From Actinotalea endophytica (GTDB lineage Bacteria > Actinomycetota > Actinomycetes > Actinomycetales > Cellulomonadaceae): DNA of 64,000 nucleotides. A program made the translations under genes and the position numbers. The stretch lies in assembly GCF_025717005.1 (NCBI RefSeq), contig NZ_JAOVZU010000005.1:310001-374000 (forward strand). The letters run 5' to 3'. The notes under the pieces are model-generated. The model made no database searches and was not told the DNA's origin. It saw nothing but the letters and a program-made list of their open reading frames with translations. Shown piece by piece: positions 23,063-32,409 of the stretch; position 1 is the first letter of the stretch, and every line of letters begins with the position of its first letter.

Positions 23063-23871
23063 GCGCGCTCCCCCTCCCGGGTCGCCTCGACCCGGTCGAC
23101 CACGGCCGCCAGCTCGTCGTCCCCGACCGCGCGGTACCCGGACGCGTCGACGACGGCGACGGTCGGCCAGATCCGCCGCGCGCGGTCCGGCCCACCCGTG
23201 GCGGAGTCGTCGTCCGCGGCGTCGATCAGGGCGTGCACCGCGACCTGGACGGCATCCGCCTCGGACAGCCGCGACCGCCACAGCTTCTTGAGCGAGCCGC
23301 GCGCGAACACCGAGCCGGAGCCGACCGCGTGGTGCTCGGTCTCCTCGTACCGGCCGCCGGTCACGTCGTAGGAGAAGATCCGCCCGACCGTGCGGTCGAG
23401 GTCGTAGCCCCCGAACAGCGGGACCACCGCGAGGCCCTGCATCGCCAGGCCGAGGCCGCTGCGCACCATGGTCGCCAGCCGGTTCGCCTTGCCGTCCAGC
23501 GACAGCAGGGCGCCCTCGATCTTCTCGTAGTGCTCGAGCTCGAGCTGGAACAGCCGGACGAGCTCCAGGGCCAGACCGGCCGTCCCGGCGATGCCGACCA
23601 CCGAGTAGTCGTCGGCCGGGTGCACCTTCTCGATCTGCCGCGACGCGATCATCGACCCGGCCGTGGCCCGCCGGTCACCGGCCATGACGACGCCGCCCTC
23701 GTAGGTCAGCGCGACGATCGTCGTGCCGTGCGGGCTGAGCGGCACCTCGCCGGGCGGCAGCGGGCGGCCGCCGGGCAGCAGCGACGGGTCGTGGGCGGCG
23801 AGGAACTCGACGAACGACGAGCTCCCCGGCGTCAGGAAGGACCGTGGCAGACGGCCCGCGGCCTCAGGCAT
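23059..23871 (-). CDS. prcB: 20S proteasome beta subunit
   Basis: Catalytic subunit of the inner proteasome rings. The 270-aa precursor has a 49-residue propeptide that ends in HG before Thr50 (HGTTIVAL), the autoprocessed N-terminal nucleophile. The downstream GDRRAT and [10 protein letters not shown] motifs complete the active-site framework. Six bases separate it from pup and its end overlaps prcA, giving the canonical pup-prcB-prcA order. Confidence 0.97.
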   Translation of the reverse strand: MPEAAGRLPRSFLTPGSSSFVEFLAAHDPSLLPGGRPLPPGEVPLSPHGTTIVALTYEGGVVMAGDRRATAGSMIASRQIEKVHPADDYSVVGIAGTAGLALELVRLFQLELEHYEKIEGALLSLDGKANRLATMVRSGLGLAMQGLAVVPLFGGYDLDRTVGRIFSYDVTGGRYEETEHHAVGSGSVFARGSLKKLWRSRLSEADAVQVAVHALIDAADDDSATGGPDRARRIWPTVAVVDASGYRAVGDDELAAVVDRVEATREGERA

Positions 23872-23877
23872 CGAGCG

Positions 23878-24066
23878 TCACTCGCCGCCCTTCTGGACGA
23901 ACCCACGCACGAACGACTCGGCGTTGGACTCGAGCACCTCGTCGATGTCGTCCAGCAACGCGTCGACGTCGGAGTCCTGGGACTGCGGCGCGGCGGGGAC
24001 CGGCGGAGCCTCGGGCTCGTCCGGCTCGTTCTCGTCGTGCCGTGCGCGCTGCTGATCCTGTGCCAT
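23878..24066 (-). CDS. pup: Prokaryotic ubiquitin-like protein Pup (Glu-ending)
   Basis: A 62-aa intrinsically disordered tag with an acidic middle (DSDVDALLDDIDEVLESN) that forms the helix bound by the Mpa coiled coil. It ends in FVQKGGE. The C-terminal residue is already Glu, so Dop deamidation is not needed before ligation, unlike the GGQ forms of mycobacteria. I use ATG 24066 because GGAGGT lies seven bases upstream; the frame from 24099 adds non-conserved residues. Confidence 0.96.
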   Translation of the reverse strand: MAQDQQRARHDENEPDEPEAPPVPAAPQSQDSDVDALLDDIDEVLESNAESFVRGFVQKGGE

Positions 24067-24113
24067 GGGCTGACCTCCGTCCGTCCGACGAACCGTCACG
24101 CGGTCCCGGTGCG

Positions 24114-24119
24114 ATCCTA
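24114..24119 (-). promoter_or_regulatory. Possible -10 box of the pup-prcB-prcA-pafA unit (TAGGAT)
   Basis: TAGGAT lies 47 bases upstream of the pup ATG, leaving a leader of about 40 nt that includes the GGAGGT ribosome site. No good -35 is visible. Confidence 0.35.
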
Positions 24120-24170
24120 GGCGTGCGGGGCGTCGCCGGTCGCGTCACGACGCCGGGCGAGACGGCCCGG

Positions 24171-25757
24171 TCAACCGGTCGCCAGGGCCGCGACGAGCGC
24201 GGACGCGTCCTTGCAGGAGCGGAGCAGCTCACCGACGTGCGCCTCGGTGCCGCGCCACGGGTCGCGCAGCGGGATCCGCTGCAGCGTCGCCAGGCTCGGC
24301 ACGTCGAGCACGACCGAGTCCCAGCTGGCGGCCCGGACCTGGTCGGCGAACCGGCGCACCACGGTCCCGCGGAAGTACGCGCGGGTGTCCCCCGGCGGCT
24401 CGTGCACGGCCCGCTCGATCTCGGCGTCGTCGACCAGCCGCTCGACCGCGCCGGCGGCGACGAGCCGGTGGTAGAGGCCACGTTCGGGGCGCACGTCGGA
24501 CCACTGGATGTCCATCGCCGCCAACCGCGGGTGGTCCCAGGCGAGGTGGTCGCGACGGCGCATCGCGTCGAGCACCCGCAGCTTGGCCACCCACTCGACC
24601 TCACGCGCGCACAGCGCCGGGTCCTGCGCCAGGCGGTCGAGCACCGACGCCCAGCGCTCCACGACCGGCTCGGACTCGGTGTCCACGCCGTGCGCGCGCA
24701 CGGCGGCGAGCACGTGCTGCTGGATCTCCAGCCCGGTCAGCCACCGACCGTCGACGAGCTCGACGCGGGTCGTCAGGGTCGGGTCGTGGCTGATCGCGTG
24801 CACCGCGGCGACCGGGTCGGCGAGCGCGAGCTCGTCGAGCGCGGGCACTCCGTCGGGACCGGCGTCCTCGATCAGCGAGAGCACCAGCGAGGTCGTGCCC
24901 AGCCGGAGCCAGGTCGCGACCTCGAGCATCGTCGCGTCACCGAGGATCAGGTGCAGGCGACGCCAGCGGACGCGGTCGGCGTGCGGCTCGTCGCGGGTGT
25001 TGACGATCGGGCGGCGCAAGGTCGTCTCCAGGCCGATCTCCGCCTCGATGTAGTCGGCGCGCTGGGACAGCTGGAAGCCCGGCAGCTGGCCGGACTGCCC
25101 GATCCCGACGCGGCCCGCTCCGGCGTACACCTGCCGGGTGACCAGGAACGGCATGAGCTCCGCCGCGAGCACCGAGAACGGCACCGCGCGGTCCACCAGG
25201 TAGTTCTCGTGCATGCCGTACGACGCGCCCTTGCCGTCGACGTTGTTCTTGTACAGCACGATCTCCGGGAGCGCCGGGCTCGCGGCGCACGCCCGGGCCG
25301 CCGCGAGCATGACCTGCTCACCTGCCTTGTCCCAGATCACCGCGTCGCGTGGCGTGGTCACCTCGGGCGAGGAGTACTCGGGGTGCGCGTGGTCCACGTA
25401 CAGCCGCGCGCCGTTGGACAGGATGCTGGTCGCGGCTCCGGGGTCGTCGAACTCCTCGGCCAACGGGCGCTCCACCTGGTCGGGGGTGAGCGCGACGGCG
25501 TCGTCGCCCGACGGGGCCGGACGGGACGGGTCGTCGGTCAGCTGCGAGGGGTGGGCGGCCGTCCGCCGCAGGCGGAACCCCCGCGCATCGGCCAACGGGT
25601 CCTCGTCCGCGTAGTCCCAGCGGGCGCGCGACTCGGCGTGGACCGCGGCGTACACGCTCACCACGTGGCTCGACAGCAGCATCGGGTTGGCCTGCGGGCG
25701 CCCAGGCTGCAGCACGCCGTACTCGGTCTCGATCCCCATCACCCGGCGCACACCCAC
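24171..25757 (-). CDS. dop: Deamidase/depupylase Dop
   Basis: Removes Pup from tagged proteins and, in GGQ organisms, deamidates Pup. At 528 aa it is longer than PafA because of an N-terminal insertion (about residues 40-80, the Dop loop region). It shows GIETEYG, NGARLYVDHAHPEYSSPE with the catalytic Asp, LYKNNVDGKGASYG and [12 protein letters not shown]. The GTG start is supported by a TAGCCT box six bases upstream. It sits between arc and pup as in other actinobacteria. Since Pup here ends in Glu, depupylation is the probable main activity. Confidence 0.96.
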   Translation of the reverse strand: MGVRRVMGIETEYGVLQPGRPQANPMLLSSHVVSVYAAVHAESRARWDYADEDPLADARGFRLRRTAAHPSQLTDDPSRPAPSGDDAVALTPDQVERPLAEEFDDPGAATSILSNGARLYVDHAHPEYSSPEVTTPRDAVIWDKAGEQVMLAAARACAASPALPEIVLYKNNVDGKGASYGMHENYLVDRAVPFSVLAAELMPFLVTRQVYAGAGRVGIGQSGQLPGFQLSQRADYIEAEIGLETTLRRPIVNTRDEPHADRVRWRRLHLILGDATMLEVATWLRLGTTSLVLSLIEDAGPDGVPALDELALADPVAAVHAISHDPTLTTRVELVDGRWLTGLEIQQHVLAAVRAHGVDTESEPVVERWASVLDRLAQDPALCAREVEWVAKLRVLDAMRRRDHLAWDHPRLAAMDIQWSDVRPERGLYHRLVAAGAVERLVDDAEIERAVHEPPGDTRAYFRGTVVRRFADQVRAASWDSVVLDVPSLATLQRIPLRDPWRGTEAHVGELLRSCKDASALVAALATG

Positions 25758-25763
25758 CGCCTC

Positions 25764-25769
25764 AGGCTA
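25764..25769 (-). promoter_or_regulatory. Putative leaderless -10 box of dop (TAGCCT)
   Basis: TAGCCT ends six bases before the dop GTG with no ribosome-binding site between; it lies in the 87-bp gap after arc. Confidence 0.5.
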
Positions 25770-25844
25770 GTGCCGGCCGCCGCGGCTCTCCTGCCGGGCG
25801 TGGTGGTCGGGACCGGTTCCGGCGCGGTCGCCGGGTTCGCGTCG

Positions 25845-27518
25845 CTACAGGTACTGGCCGGTCGGGTTGACGTTCTCGATCGTCCGGCCGGACTCCTTGC
25901 CGGACTTGCCCTGGACGATCGTGCGGATGAACACGATCCGCTCGCCCTTCTTGCCCGAGATCCGCGCCCAGTCGTCCGGGTTGGTCGTGTTCGGCAGGTC
26001 CTCGTTCTCCTTGAACTCGTCGACGCAGGCCGCGAGCAGGTGCTCGACGCGGATGCCGCGCTGCCCGGTGGCGAGGAAGTCCTTGATCGCGGTCTTCTTC
26101 GCGCGGTCGACGACGTTCTGGATCATGGCGCCGGACGAGAAGTCCTTGAAGTACAGGGTCTCCTTGTCGCCCGAGGCGTAGGTGACCTCGAGGAACTCGT
26201 TGTCGGCGGACTCGTCGTACATCCGCTCCACGGTCGCCTCGACCATGCCCGCGACGGTCGCGTCCCGGTCGCCGCCGTGCACCGTGAGGTCGTCGGGGTG
26301 CAGCGGCAGGTTCGTGGTGAGGTACTTGCCGAAGATCTCCTTGGCGGCCTCGGCGTCGGGGCGCTCGATCTTGATCTTCACGTCGAGGCGGCCCGGCCGC
26401 AGGATCGCCGGGTCGATCATGTCCTCGCGGTTGGACGCGCCGATCACGATGACGTTGTCGAGCCGCTCCACACCGTCGATCTCGGCGAGCAGCTGCGGCA
26501 CGATGGTGGTCTCCACGTCGCTCGAGATGCCGGTGCCGCGGGTACGGAACAGCGACTCCATCTCGTCGAAGAACACGACCACGGGCGACCCCTGCGACGC
26601 CTTCTCCCGGGCACGGGCGAAGATCAGCCGGATGTGCCGCTCGGTCTCCCCCACGTACTTGTTGAGCAGCTCGGGGCCCTTGACGTTCAAGAAGTAGGAG
26701 GTGCCCGGCTGGCCGTCCGGGGTGCGTCCCCTGGTCTCGGCGAGCGACCGCGCGACCGCCTTGGCGATCAGCGTCTTGCCGCACCCGGGCGGGCCGTACA
26801 GCAGCACGCCCTTGGGCGGGCGCAGGCCGTGCTCGCGGAACAGCTCGGGGTGCGCGAACGGCAGCTCGACCGCGTCGCGGATCTGCTCGATCTGGGCGCC
26901 CAGACCGCCGATGTCCTCGTAGTCGATGTCCGGGACCTCTTCGAGGACCAGCTCCTCGACCTCCGAACGCGGCACGAGCTCGAACACGAAGCCGGACCGC
27001 GAGTCGACCGTGAGCACGTCGCCGACCCGGATCCGCACATCGCGCAGCGTGCCGGACAGCCGCACCACCCGTTCTTCGTCGCCCCGGCCCACCACGAGCG
27101 CGCGGTCGGTGCCGATCAGCTCCTTGACGGTGACGATCTCGCCGACGTCCTCGGTGGGTTCGGCCTCGACGACGACCATCGCCTCGTTGAGCCGGACCTC
27201 CTGGCCGGAGCGCAGCTCGGACAGGTCCACGCCGGGCCCGATCTGCACGTGCAGCTTGCGGCCGGACTGCGAGACGACCGCGGTGCCGTCGTCGCGCAGC
27301 CGCACGAGGGTGGCGAACGTGGCCGGCGGGCGGCCCAGGTCGTCGATCTGCCGCTGCAGCTCCACGATCCGGTCGCGGGCGGCCCTCAGGGCCTCGGCGA
27401 GCCGCTCGTTCTTCGCCGCGAGCGCCGCAGCCTGACGTGCGGCGTCCCCGGCGCGGCGCGCCGCGTCGTCCGGGTTCGCCCCGACGGGGCGGTGGCTCTC
27501 ACCGTGGCTCTCGGTCAT
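25845..27518 (-). CDS. arc: Proteasomal AAA+ ATPase ARC/Mpa
   Basis: Hexameric unfoldase that binds Pup and feeds substrates to the 20S core. The 557-aa protein has an N-terminal coiled coil (about residues 20-65) for Pup binding and two OB folds (about 65-210). The AAA domain has Walker A GPPGCGKT, Walker B VVFFDEME and the sensor and arginine-finger region [15 protein letters not shown]. It ends in GQYL, the tail that inserts into alpha-ring pockets. ATG 27518 is chosen for the GGAGGGAGG just upstream; the longer frame is a shadow. Confidence 0.97.
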   Translation of the reverse strand: MTESHGESHRPVGANPDDAARRAGDAARQAAALAAKNERLAEALRAARDRIVELQRQIDDLGRPPATFATLVRLRDDGTAVVSQSGRKLHVQIGPGVDLSELRSGQEVRLNEAMVVVEAEPTEDVGEIVTVKELIGTDRALVVGRGDEERVVRLSGTLRDVRIRVGDVLTVDSRSGFVFELVPRSEVEELVLEEVPDIDYEDIGGLGAQIEQIRDAVELPFAHPELFREHGLRPPKGVLLYGPPGCGKTLIAKAVARSLAETRGRTPDGQPGTSYFLNVKGPELLNKYVGETERHIRLIFARAREKASQGSPVVVFFDEMESLFRTRGTGISSDVETTIVPQLLAEIDGVERLDNVIVIGASNREDMIDPAILRPGRLDVKIKIERPDAEAAKEIFGKYLTTNLPLHPDDLTVHGGDRDATVAGMVEATVERMYDESADNEFLEVTYASGDKETLYFKDFSSGAMIQNVVDRAKKTAIKDFLATGQRGIRVEHLLAACVDEFKENEDLPNTTNPDDWARISGKKGERIVFIRTIVQGKSGKESGRTIENVNPTGQYL

Positions 27519-27597
27519 GGTGCCTCCCTCCGACCCTCCCACGATAGGTGCCTCTCGTGAACGGGGCGTGTCAGGGGGCCTGACGCACCGCTCGGTC

Positions 27598-28569
27598 TCA
27601 GCCCTCGACCGGATCGGTCGCGCCGAGGTCGCGGCGCACCTTGCGGACCTTCTTGTCCGAGACGGCCCGCTCGCCGAGGTCCTCGGCGCTCCACTCGTCG
27701 GCCGGGCGGGAACCCTTGGCCGGACGCCGGGTGCGCTCGGGCGGTGCCACACCCTCGGCCATCCGCCGCGCGGTGAGCAGGAACCCGGTGTGCGCGATCA
27801 TCCGGTGGTCGGGGCGCACCGCAAGGCCCTCGAGGTGCCAGGTCCGCACCATCGACTCCCACGCGGCCGGCTCGGTGAACCGGCCGTCGGCGCGGACGTC
27901 CTCGGCGAGCCGGGACAGCTGCGTCGTGGTCGCGACGTAGCAGGTCAGAACGCCGCCGGGGGCCAGCGCACGGGCCACCGCGTCGACGTTCTCCCAGGGC
28001 GCGAGCATGTCGAGCACGACCCGGTCGACGCTGCCGGGCTCGCGCTCGGCGAGCACCTGCGCGAGGTCCCCGACGGTCAGCCGCCAGGCCGGGTGCGGCC
28101 CGCCGAAGTAGGTCTCGACGTTGGCCCGCGCGATCGCGGCGAAGTCCTCGCGACGCTCGATCGACTCCAGCGCGCCCCCGTCGCCGACCGCCCGCAGCAG
28201 GCTCAGCGTCAGCGCACCGGACCCGACGCCGGCCTCCACGACGCGCGCGCCCGGGTAGATGTCGCCCATCGTCACGACCTGGCCGGCGTCCTTCGGGTAG
28301 ACCACCGCCGCACCCCGAGGCATGGACAGGGTGAAGTCGGCCAGCAGCGGGCGCAGCGCCAGGTACTGGGCGCCACCGGTCGCGGTCACCACGCTGCCCT
28401 CGGGCGCGCCGATCAGCTCGTCGTGCCGGAAGTAGCCCTTGTGGGTGTGGAACGTCGCTCCCGGGGCGAGCGTGATCGTGTGCAACCGCCCCTTCGGGTC
28501 GGTCAGCTGGACGCGCTCACCGGCGCGCAACGGTCCGCGTCGCGCATCGGCGCCGGTCACGTGGGTCAC
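27598..28569 (-). CDS. trmI: tRNA (adenine-N1)-methyltransferase
   Basis: SAM-dependent enzyme making m1A58 in tRNA. The 323-aa protein has an N-terminal beta domain, the SAM-binding motif [18 protein letters not shown], and the catalytic-region block [13 protein letters not shown]. It has a basic C-terminal tail. The start is uncertain: GTG 28569 and GTG 28560 are both possible and neither has a good ribosome site. It lies upstream of arc with a 79-bp gap, the usual actinobacterial neighbour of the proteasome locus. Confidence 0.92.
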   Translation of the reverse strand: MTHVTGADARRGPLRAGERVQLTDPKGRLHTITLAPGATFHTHKGYFRHDELIGAPEGSVVTATGGAQYLALRPLLADFTLSMPRGAAVVYPKDAGQVVTMGDIYPGARVVEAGVGSGALTLSLLRAVGDGGALESIERREDFAAIARANVETYFGGPHPAWRLTVGDLAQVLAEREPGSVDRVVLDMLAPWENVDAVARALAPGGVLTCYVATTTQLSRLAEDVRADGRFTEPAAWESMVRTWHLEGLAVRPDHRMIAHTGFLLTARRMAEGVAPPERTRRPAKGSRPADEWSAEDLGERAVSDKKVRKVRRDLGATDPVEG

Positions 28570-28624
28570 GGCGCCCGAGTCTGCCGGGGTGCCGGGCCTG
28601 CGGTCCAGCCGGACCGCCCTCGGG

Positions 28625-29737
28625 TCAGCCGGTGCGCAGGGCCCGCACGACGTCCGCGGTGCGCAGCAGCCCGGCCACGCCACCGTCCGGCCCGAGCACG
28701 ACCATCACCGGCGAGCGCCGGGACGCGGCCCGCACCGCCTCGACCGCGGCGTGGCCGGTCAGCGCTCCGGGCACCTGGGCCTCGGGCGGCAACGGCGTCG
28801 CGACGGCCTCGAGCGGCGTGCCGGCCCGCAACGGCGCGGGGACGCTCCCGGCCGCGGCCGGGTCGACGAAACCGACCACCGCGCCGGCGTGCACGAGGAC
28901 CGCCAGCACACCCGCCGGTCCGGTGTCGAGGTCGGCGACCGTGGCCCGCACGTCGACCGCCACGGCCGGCTGGGCGAGGTCCGCGAGCACGAGCCGCTGG
29001 ACCGCCGTGTCGACCGCGGCCGCCTGGAGCGCCTGGCCGGCGCCGGACCAGACGAACGATGCGACGAGCAGGCCCCACAGCGCGCGGGTGAGGTCGGGCG
29101 CGCCGGTCAGCACGGGCCACAGCGCCCACGCGGCCATCGCGACCGCCAGGCCACGCCCGACCCACGCGGCGGCCGTCGTCCCGGCTGCCCGTCGACCGGT
29201 CGCCGCCCACACCGTGGCCTCGAGCACGAAGCCGCCGTCCAGCGGGAGCCCCGGCAGCAGGTTGAGCACACCGACGAACGTGTTCGTGACGGCGACCGCG
29301 AGCACGAGCGCCGCGACGGCGCCGTACCCGGGCAGGGCCTGGCGCAGCAGCCAGGCGCACGCGGCGATGGCCAGGTTGCTCACCGGGCCGGCGATCGCGA
29401 CGAGTGCCGAGGCCTTGGGCCCCGGGGCCTGGCCGCCGAGCTCGGTGTGGCCGCCGAGCAGGGTCAGGGCGATCTTCTCGACGTGCATGCCGTGGCGCCG
29501 TGCCACCAGCGCGTGGGCGACCTCGTGCAGGAAGGTCGAGGCGAACAGCAGCGCCACCGTGGCGGTGGCGAGCAGCCACGCCGTGCCGGTCCCGTCGGGT
29601 CCGACGGCCTGGGACGCGTACGGGAGCACGAGCACGACGAGCGCGACGGCGGCGACCATCCAGCCCGGCGAGAGCACCACCGGGATGCCGGTGACGCGAC
29701 CGACCACCCAGCCGCGACCCCATGCCCGCACGTCCAC
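28625..29737 (-). CDS. Site-2 protease family zinc metalloprotease (M50) with CBS region
   Basis: Membrane-embedded protease likely to cut transmembrane segments of regulatory proteins. The 370-aa protein has about six transmembrane spans, the zinc motif HEVAH near residue 71, and the second motif NLLPGLPLDGG. The soluble C-terminal half (about 250-370) has two CBS-like repeats, the second ending VMVVLGPDGGVAGLLRTADV. The substrate is unknown. It is divergent from the RecB-like nuclease, with only 50 bp between the two start codons. Confidence 0.9.
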   Translation of the reverse strand: MDVRAWGRGWVVGRVTGIPVVLSPGWMVAAVALVVLVLPYASQAVGPDGTGTAWLLATATVALLFASTFLHEVAHALVARRHGMHVEKIALTLLGGHTELGGQAPGPKASALVAIAGPVSNLAIAACAWLLRQALPGYGAVAALVLAVAVTNTFVGVLNLLPGLPLDGGFVLEATVWAATGRRAAGTTAAAWVGRGLAVAMAAWALWPVLTGAPDLTRALWGLLVASFVWSGAGQALQAAAVDTAVQRLVLADLAQPAVAVDVRATVADLDTGPAGVLAVLVHAGAVVGFVDPAAAGSVPAPLRAGTPLEAVATPLPPEAQVPGALTGHAAVEAVRAASRRSPVMVVLGPDGGVAGLLRTADVVRALRTG

Positions 29738-29743
29738 CGGGCC

Positions 29744-29749
29744 ACCCTA
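29744..29749 (-). promoter_or_regulatory. Putative leaderless -10 box of the M50 protease gene (TAGGGT)
   Basis: TAGGGT ends six bases before GTG 29737 and faces the RecB-family promoter box across a 50-bp divergent spacer. Confidence 0.5.
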
Positions 29750-29775
29750 GGGCGTGGCGCGTCGGACGCAGGTCG

Positions 29776-29781
29776 TACGCT
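29776..29781 (+). promoter_or_regulatory. Putative leaderless -10 box of the RecB-family gene (TACGCT)
   Basis: TACGCT ends six bases before GTG 29788, which decides that start over the earlier in-frame ATG at 29722 lying inside the protease gene. Confidence 0.5.
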
Positions 29782-29787
29782 GCCCGC

Positions 29788-30711
29788 GTGACCTCCCCCG
29801 ACGTGCTGCCGCCCACCCGCACGGACCCGGCCGAGGTCGTCGCCGACGCCGTTGCGGCGGCCGGAGACGTCCAGCCGCCGGAGTCCACGACGCGGCTGCC
29901 GGGTCTGTCCCCGTCCCGTGCGTCCGACTACCTGCAGTGCCCGCTGCTGTTCCGGCTGCGCGTGGTGGACCGGGTTCCCGAGCCGCCGAGCCCCGCGGCC
30001 GTGCGCGGCACGATGGTGCACGCCGTGCTCGAGCAGCTGTTCGACCTGCCGGCCGGCGCGCGGACCCTCGAGGCGGCGGCCGCGCTCCTCGCCCCGGTGT
30101 GGGAGGCGATGGTCGAGGCCGAGCCCCGCGTCGCCGAGGTGCTCGACGGTGCGGGCACCGACGCGTGGTTCGAGAACGCGACCGCGCTGCTGCGCACCTA
30201 CTTCACGCTCGAGGACCCGAACCGCCTGGCACCGGCCGAACGAGAGCTGGCGGTGCGCCTGGACACCGAGGAGGGCTGGGAGCTGCGCGGGATCGTCGAC
30301 CGGCTCGACGTCGCCCCGAACGGCGCGATGCGGGTGGTCGACTACAAGACCGGGCGGTCGCCGAGGGAGGGCTTCGAGGCGAGCGCGCTGTTCCAGATGA
30401 AGTTCTACGCGCTCGTGCTCTCCCGGCTCCGCGGCCAGGTCCCGGCGATGCTGCAGCTCGTGTACCTCGGCGACGGCGTCGTGCTGCGCCACGTCCCGGA
30501 CGACGCCGAGCTGGCCGGCACCGAGCGGAAGGTCCGGGCGATCTGGTCCGGCATCCGCGAGGCCGCGACGCGGGGTGAGTTCCAGCCACGTCGCGGGCCC
30601 CTGTGCGACTGGTGCGCGCACCAGTCGCTCTGCCCGTTGTTCGGCGGCACCCCGCCGCCGCTGGATGCCGACGCGGTCGAGCACGCCGTCGGGGTGCGCC
30701 CGCAGGCGTGA
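29788..30711 (+). CDS. RecB-family PD-(D/E)XK exonuclease with iron-sulfur cluster
   Basis: A 307-aa stand-alone nuclease domain related to the RecB C-terminus, AddB and Cas4. Motifs in order: SASDYLQCPLLF-like entry (ASDYLQCPLLFR), RGTMVHAVLE (His), GIVDRLD (Asp), VVDYKTG (catalytic Asp and Lys), FQMKFYALVL, then CDWCAHQSLCPLF. The four cysteines (one early, three late) match the 4Fe-4S cluster of this family. It probably acts on DNA ends, but no helicase partner is nearby. It converges on the HAD gene with a 4-bp gap. Confidence 0.92.
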   Translation: MTSPDVLPPTRTDPAEVVADAVAAAGDVQPPESTTRLPGLSPSRASDYLQCPLLFRLRVVDRVPEPPSPAAVRGTMVHAVLEQLFDLPAGARTLEAAAALLAPVWEAMVEAEPRVAEVLDGAGTDAWFENATALLRTYFTLEDPNRLAPAERELAVRLDTEEGWELRGIVDRLDVAPNGAMRVVDYKTGRSPREGFEASALFQMKFYALVLSRLRGQVPAMLQLVYLGDGVVLRHVPDDAELAGTERKVRAIWSGIREAATRGEFQPRRGPLCDWCAHQSLCPLFGGTPPPLDADAVEHAVGVRPQA

Positions 30712-30715
30712 GGGC

Positions 30716-31408
30716 TCAGGCGGGCTCGAGCAGGTCGAGCACCTGCCCGGCGCCGATCGCCGCGAGCATCGCGAGGTCGACCTCGGCGAGCGAGGGCACG
30801 CGGCTCAGTCCGGGACGAGGCGTGACGTCCACGATGTGCGGCACGCCCAGTGTGCGTGCGCCCGCGGCCATGGCCGAGGTGATGCCGGGCGGTGAGTCCT
30901 CGATCGCCACGCACCGCCCGATCGGGACGCCCAGCGCCGCGGCGGCCCGCTGGTAGGGCTCGGGGTGCGGCTTGCCCTGCTCGACGTCCTGACCCGCCAC
31001 CACCACGCGGAACGCCCCCGGCGGGGCCTGGGCGACCACGGGCTCCGCGAGCTCCCGGTAGGACATCGTGACGAGCGCGCACGGCACACCGGCGGCCGCG
31101 AGCCCGGTGAGCAGGTCACGGACCCCGGGCTGCCAGGTCACCCCGTCGACCAGACCACCGCGGACCTCGGCGACGAGCTCGGCGACCACCTGATCGACCG
31201 TCAGGTCCACCCCGTGCTCGACGAGCGTGGCGCCGTACACGTCGAGCGGCATGCCGACGAGTCCCTCGGAGAGCTCCGGTCCCCACGCGACGCCGTGCCG
31301 GGCCGCCAACGCCGCCTCGGCCGCGAACCACAGCGGCTCGGTGTCGATCAACGTGCCGTCCATGTCCCACAGCACGGCCGCGGGCAGGGGAACCTCGGGC
31401 ACCAGCAC
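30716..31408 (-). CDS. HAD-superfamily phosphatase (beta-phosphoglucomutase-like)
   Basis: A 230-aa hydrolase with all HAD motifs: WDMDGTLIDTE (nucleophile Asp), LVTMSYRE (motif II, Ser), GKPHPEPY (Lys) and EDSPPGI (acidic pair). The cap is the small alpha-helical C1 type, as in phosphoglycolate phosphatase and sugar-phosphate phosphatases. Motifs do not fix the substrate. The GTG start is preceded by TAGACT at six bases, suggesting a leaderless message. It is divergent from the PAC2 gene. Confidence 0.9.
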   Translation of the reverse strand: MLVPEVPLPAAVLWDMDGTLIDTEPLWFAAEAALAARHGVAWGPELSEGLVGMPLDVYGATLVEHGVDLTVDQVVAELVAEVRGGLVDGVTWQPGVRDLLTGLAAAGVPCALVTMSYRELAEPVVAQAPPGAFRVVVAGQDVEQGKPHPEPYQRAAAALGVPIGRCVAIEDSPPGITSAMAAGARTLGVPHIVDVTPRPGLSRVPSLAEVDLAMLAAIGAGQVLDLLEPA

Positions 31409-31414
31409 CGCGTC

Positions 31415-31420
31415 AGTCTA
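31415..31420 (-). promoter_or_regulatory. Putative leaderless -10 box of the HAD gene (TAGACT)
   Basis: TAGACT ends six bases before GTG 31408 with no ribosome-binding site between. Confidence 0.5.
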
Positions 31421-31480
31421 GGGTCGGCCCACTCAGGACCCACCGGGCCGGGCTCGCGTGGTGCCCGCGGGGTCACCGCC

Positions 31481-31486
31481 TACGCT
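31481..31486 (+). promoter_or_regulatory. Putative leaderless -10 box of the PAC2 gene (TACGCT)
   Basis: TACGCT ends seven bases before ATG 31494; a G-run lies between, which could also act as a weak ribosome site. Confidence 0.45.
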
Positions 31487-31493
31487 GGGGGGC

Positions 31494-32354
31494 ATGACCG
31501 ACGTCCCACCGCCGCACCCCGCCCTGCGCGGCACGGTGATGTTCGCCGCCTTCGAGGGGTGGAACGACGCGGGCTCCGCCGCGTCCCAGGCCCTGGTGCA
31601 CCTGCACACCGCCTGGGAGGCCGAGCAGGTCGACGAGCTCGACCCCGAGGAGTACCACGACTTCCAGGTGAACCGTCCGCACGTGAGCACCGAGGCCGAC
31701 GGCACCCGGCACATCACCTGGCCCGCCACGACCGTCGCGGTCGCCGACCGGCCGGGCAGCGGGGACGGCGACCAGGTGGTGCTGGTGCACGGCATCGAAC
31801 CGTCGATGCGCTGGCGCACCTACTGCGGCGAGCTCCTGGACAGCGCGGAGCGGCTCGGCGTCACCACGCTCGTCACGCTCGGCGCACTGCTCGCCGACGT
31901 GCCGCACACCCGGCCGATCCCGGTCACCGCGACGAGCGACGACGCGATGCTGCGCGAGGAGCTCGACCTGGACCGGAACAGCTACGAGGGCCCGACCGGC
32001 ATCGTCGGCGTGCTCGGTGACGAGGCCCGGCGCCGCGGGATCCGCACGGTCTCGCTGTGGGCCGCCGTGCCGCACTACGTGGCGCACCCGCCGTCGCCGA
32101 AGGCGACGCTGGCACTGCTCGCCCGGATCGAGGAGCTGCTCGGCGCGCCGGTCGACGTCGGCGAGCTGCCCGACGACGCCGACGCCTGGCAGCTCGGGGT
32201 GGACGAGCTCGCCGCCGAGGACGCCGAGATCGCCGAGTACGTGGCCCAGCTCGAGGAGGCGAAGGACACCGCCGAGCTCCCCGAGGCCACCGGCGAGGCG
32301 ATCGCGCGGGAGTTCGAGAAGTTCCTGCGCCGTCGCGACCACCCGAACGGCTGA
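31494..32354 (+). CDS. PAC2-family protein
   Basis: A 286-aa member of the PAC2 family, named after a eukaryotic proteasome-assembly chaperone and widespread in actinobacteria. Visible family blocks are FEGWNDAGSAA near the N-terminus, VLVHGIEPSMRWR, TLGALLADVPHTRP, and YEGPTGIVGVL. The C-terminus is a charged helical tail (about residues 225-286). The bacterial function is not established. It lies about 4 kb from the 20S genes, which is suggestive but no proof of a proteasome role. Confidence 0.9.
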   Translation: MTDVPPPHPALRGTVMFAAFEGWNDAGSAASQALVHLHTAWEAEQVDELDPEEYHDFQVNRPHVSTEADGTRHITWPATTVAVADRPGSGDGDQVVLVHGIEPSMRWRTYCGELLDSAERLGVTTLVTLGALLADVPHTRPIPVTATSDDAMLREELDLDRNSYEGPTGIVGVLGDEARRRGIRTVSLWAAVPHYVAHPPSPKATLALLARIEELLGAPVDVGELPDDADAWQLGVDELAAEDAEIAEYVAQLEEAKDTAELPEATGEAIAREFEKFLRRRDHPNG

Positions 32355-32409
32355 CCGTCCTGGGCACGACACTCCTCACCCCGGTGCTGCACGCCCGGAC
32401 CGGTACCCG

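Noticed and set aside
23844-27560. Plus-strand open frame of 1238 codons across the Pup-proteasome locus
   Set aside because: It is antisense to dop and arc, has no recognisable domain and the same shadow composition.
29788-30711. Cas4 nuclease
   Set aside because: Motifs fit RecB-type nucleases in general, and there is no CRISPR or cas gene nearby.
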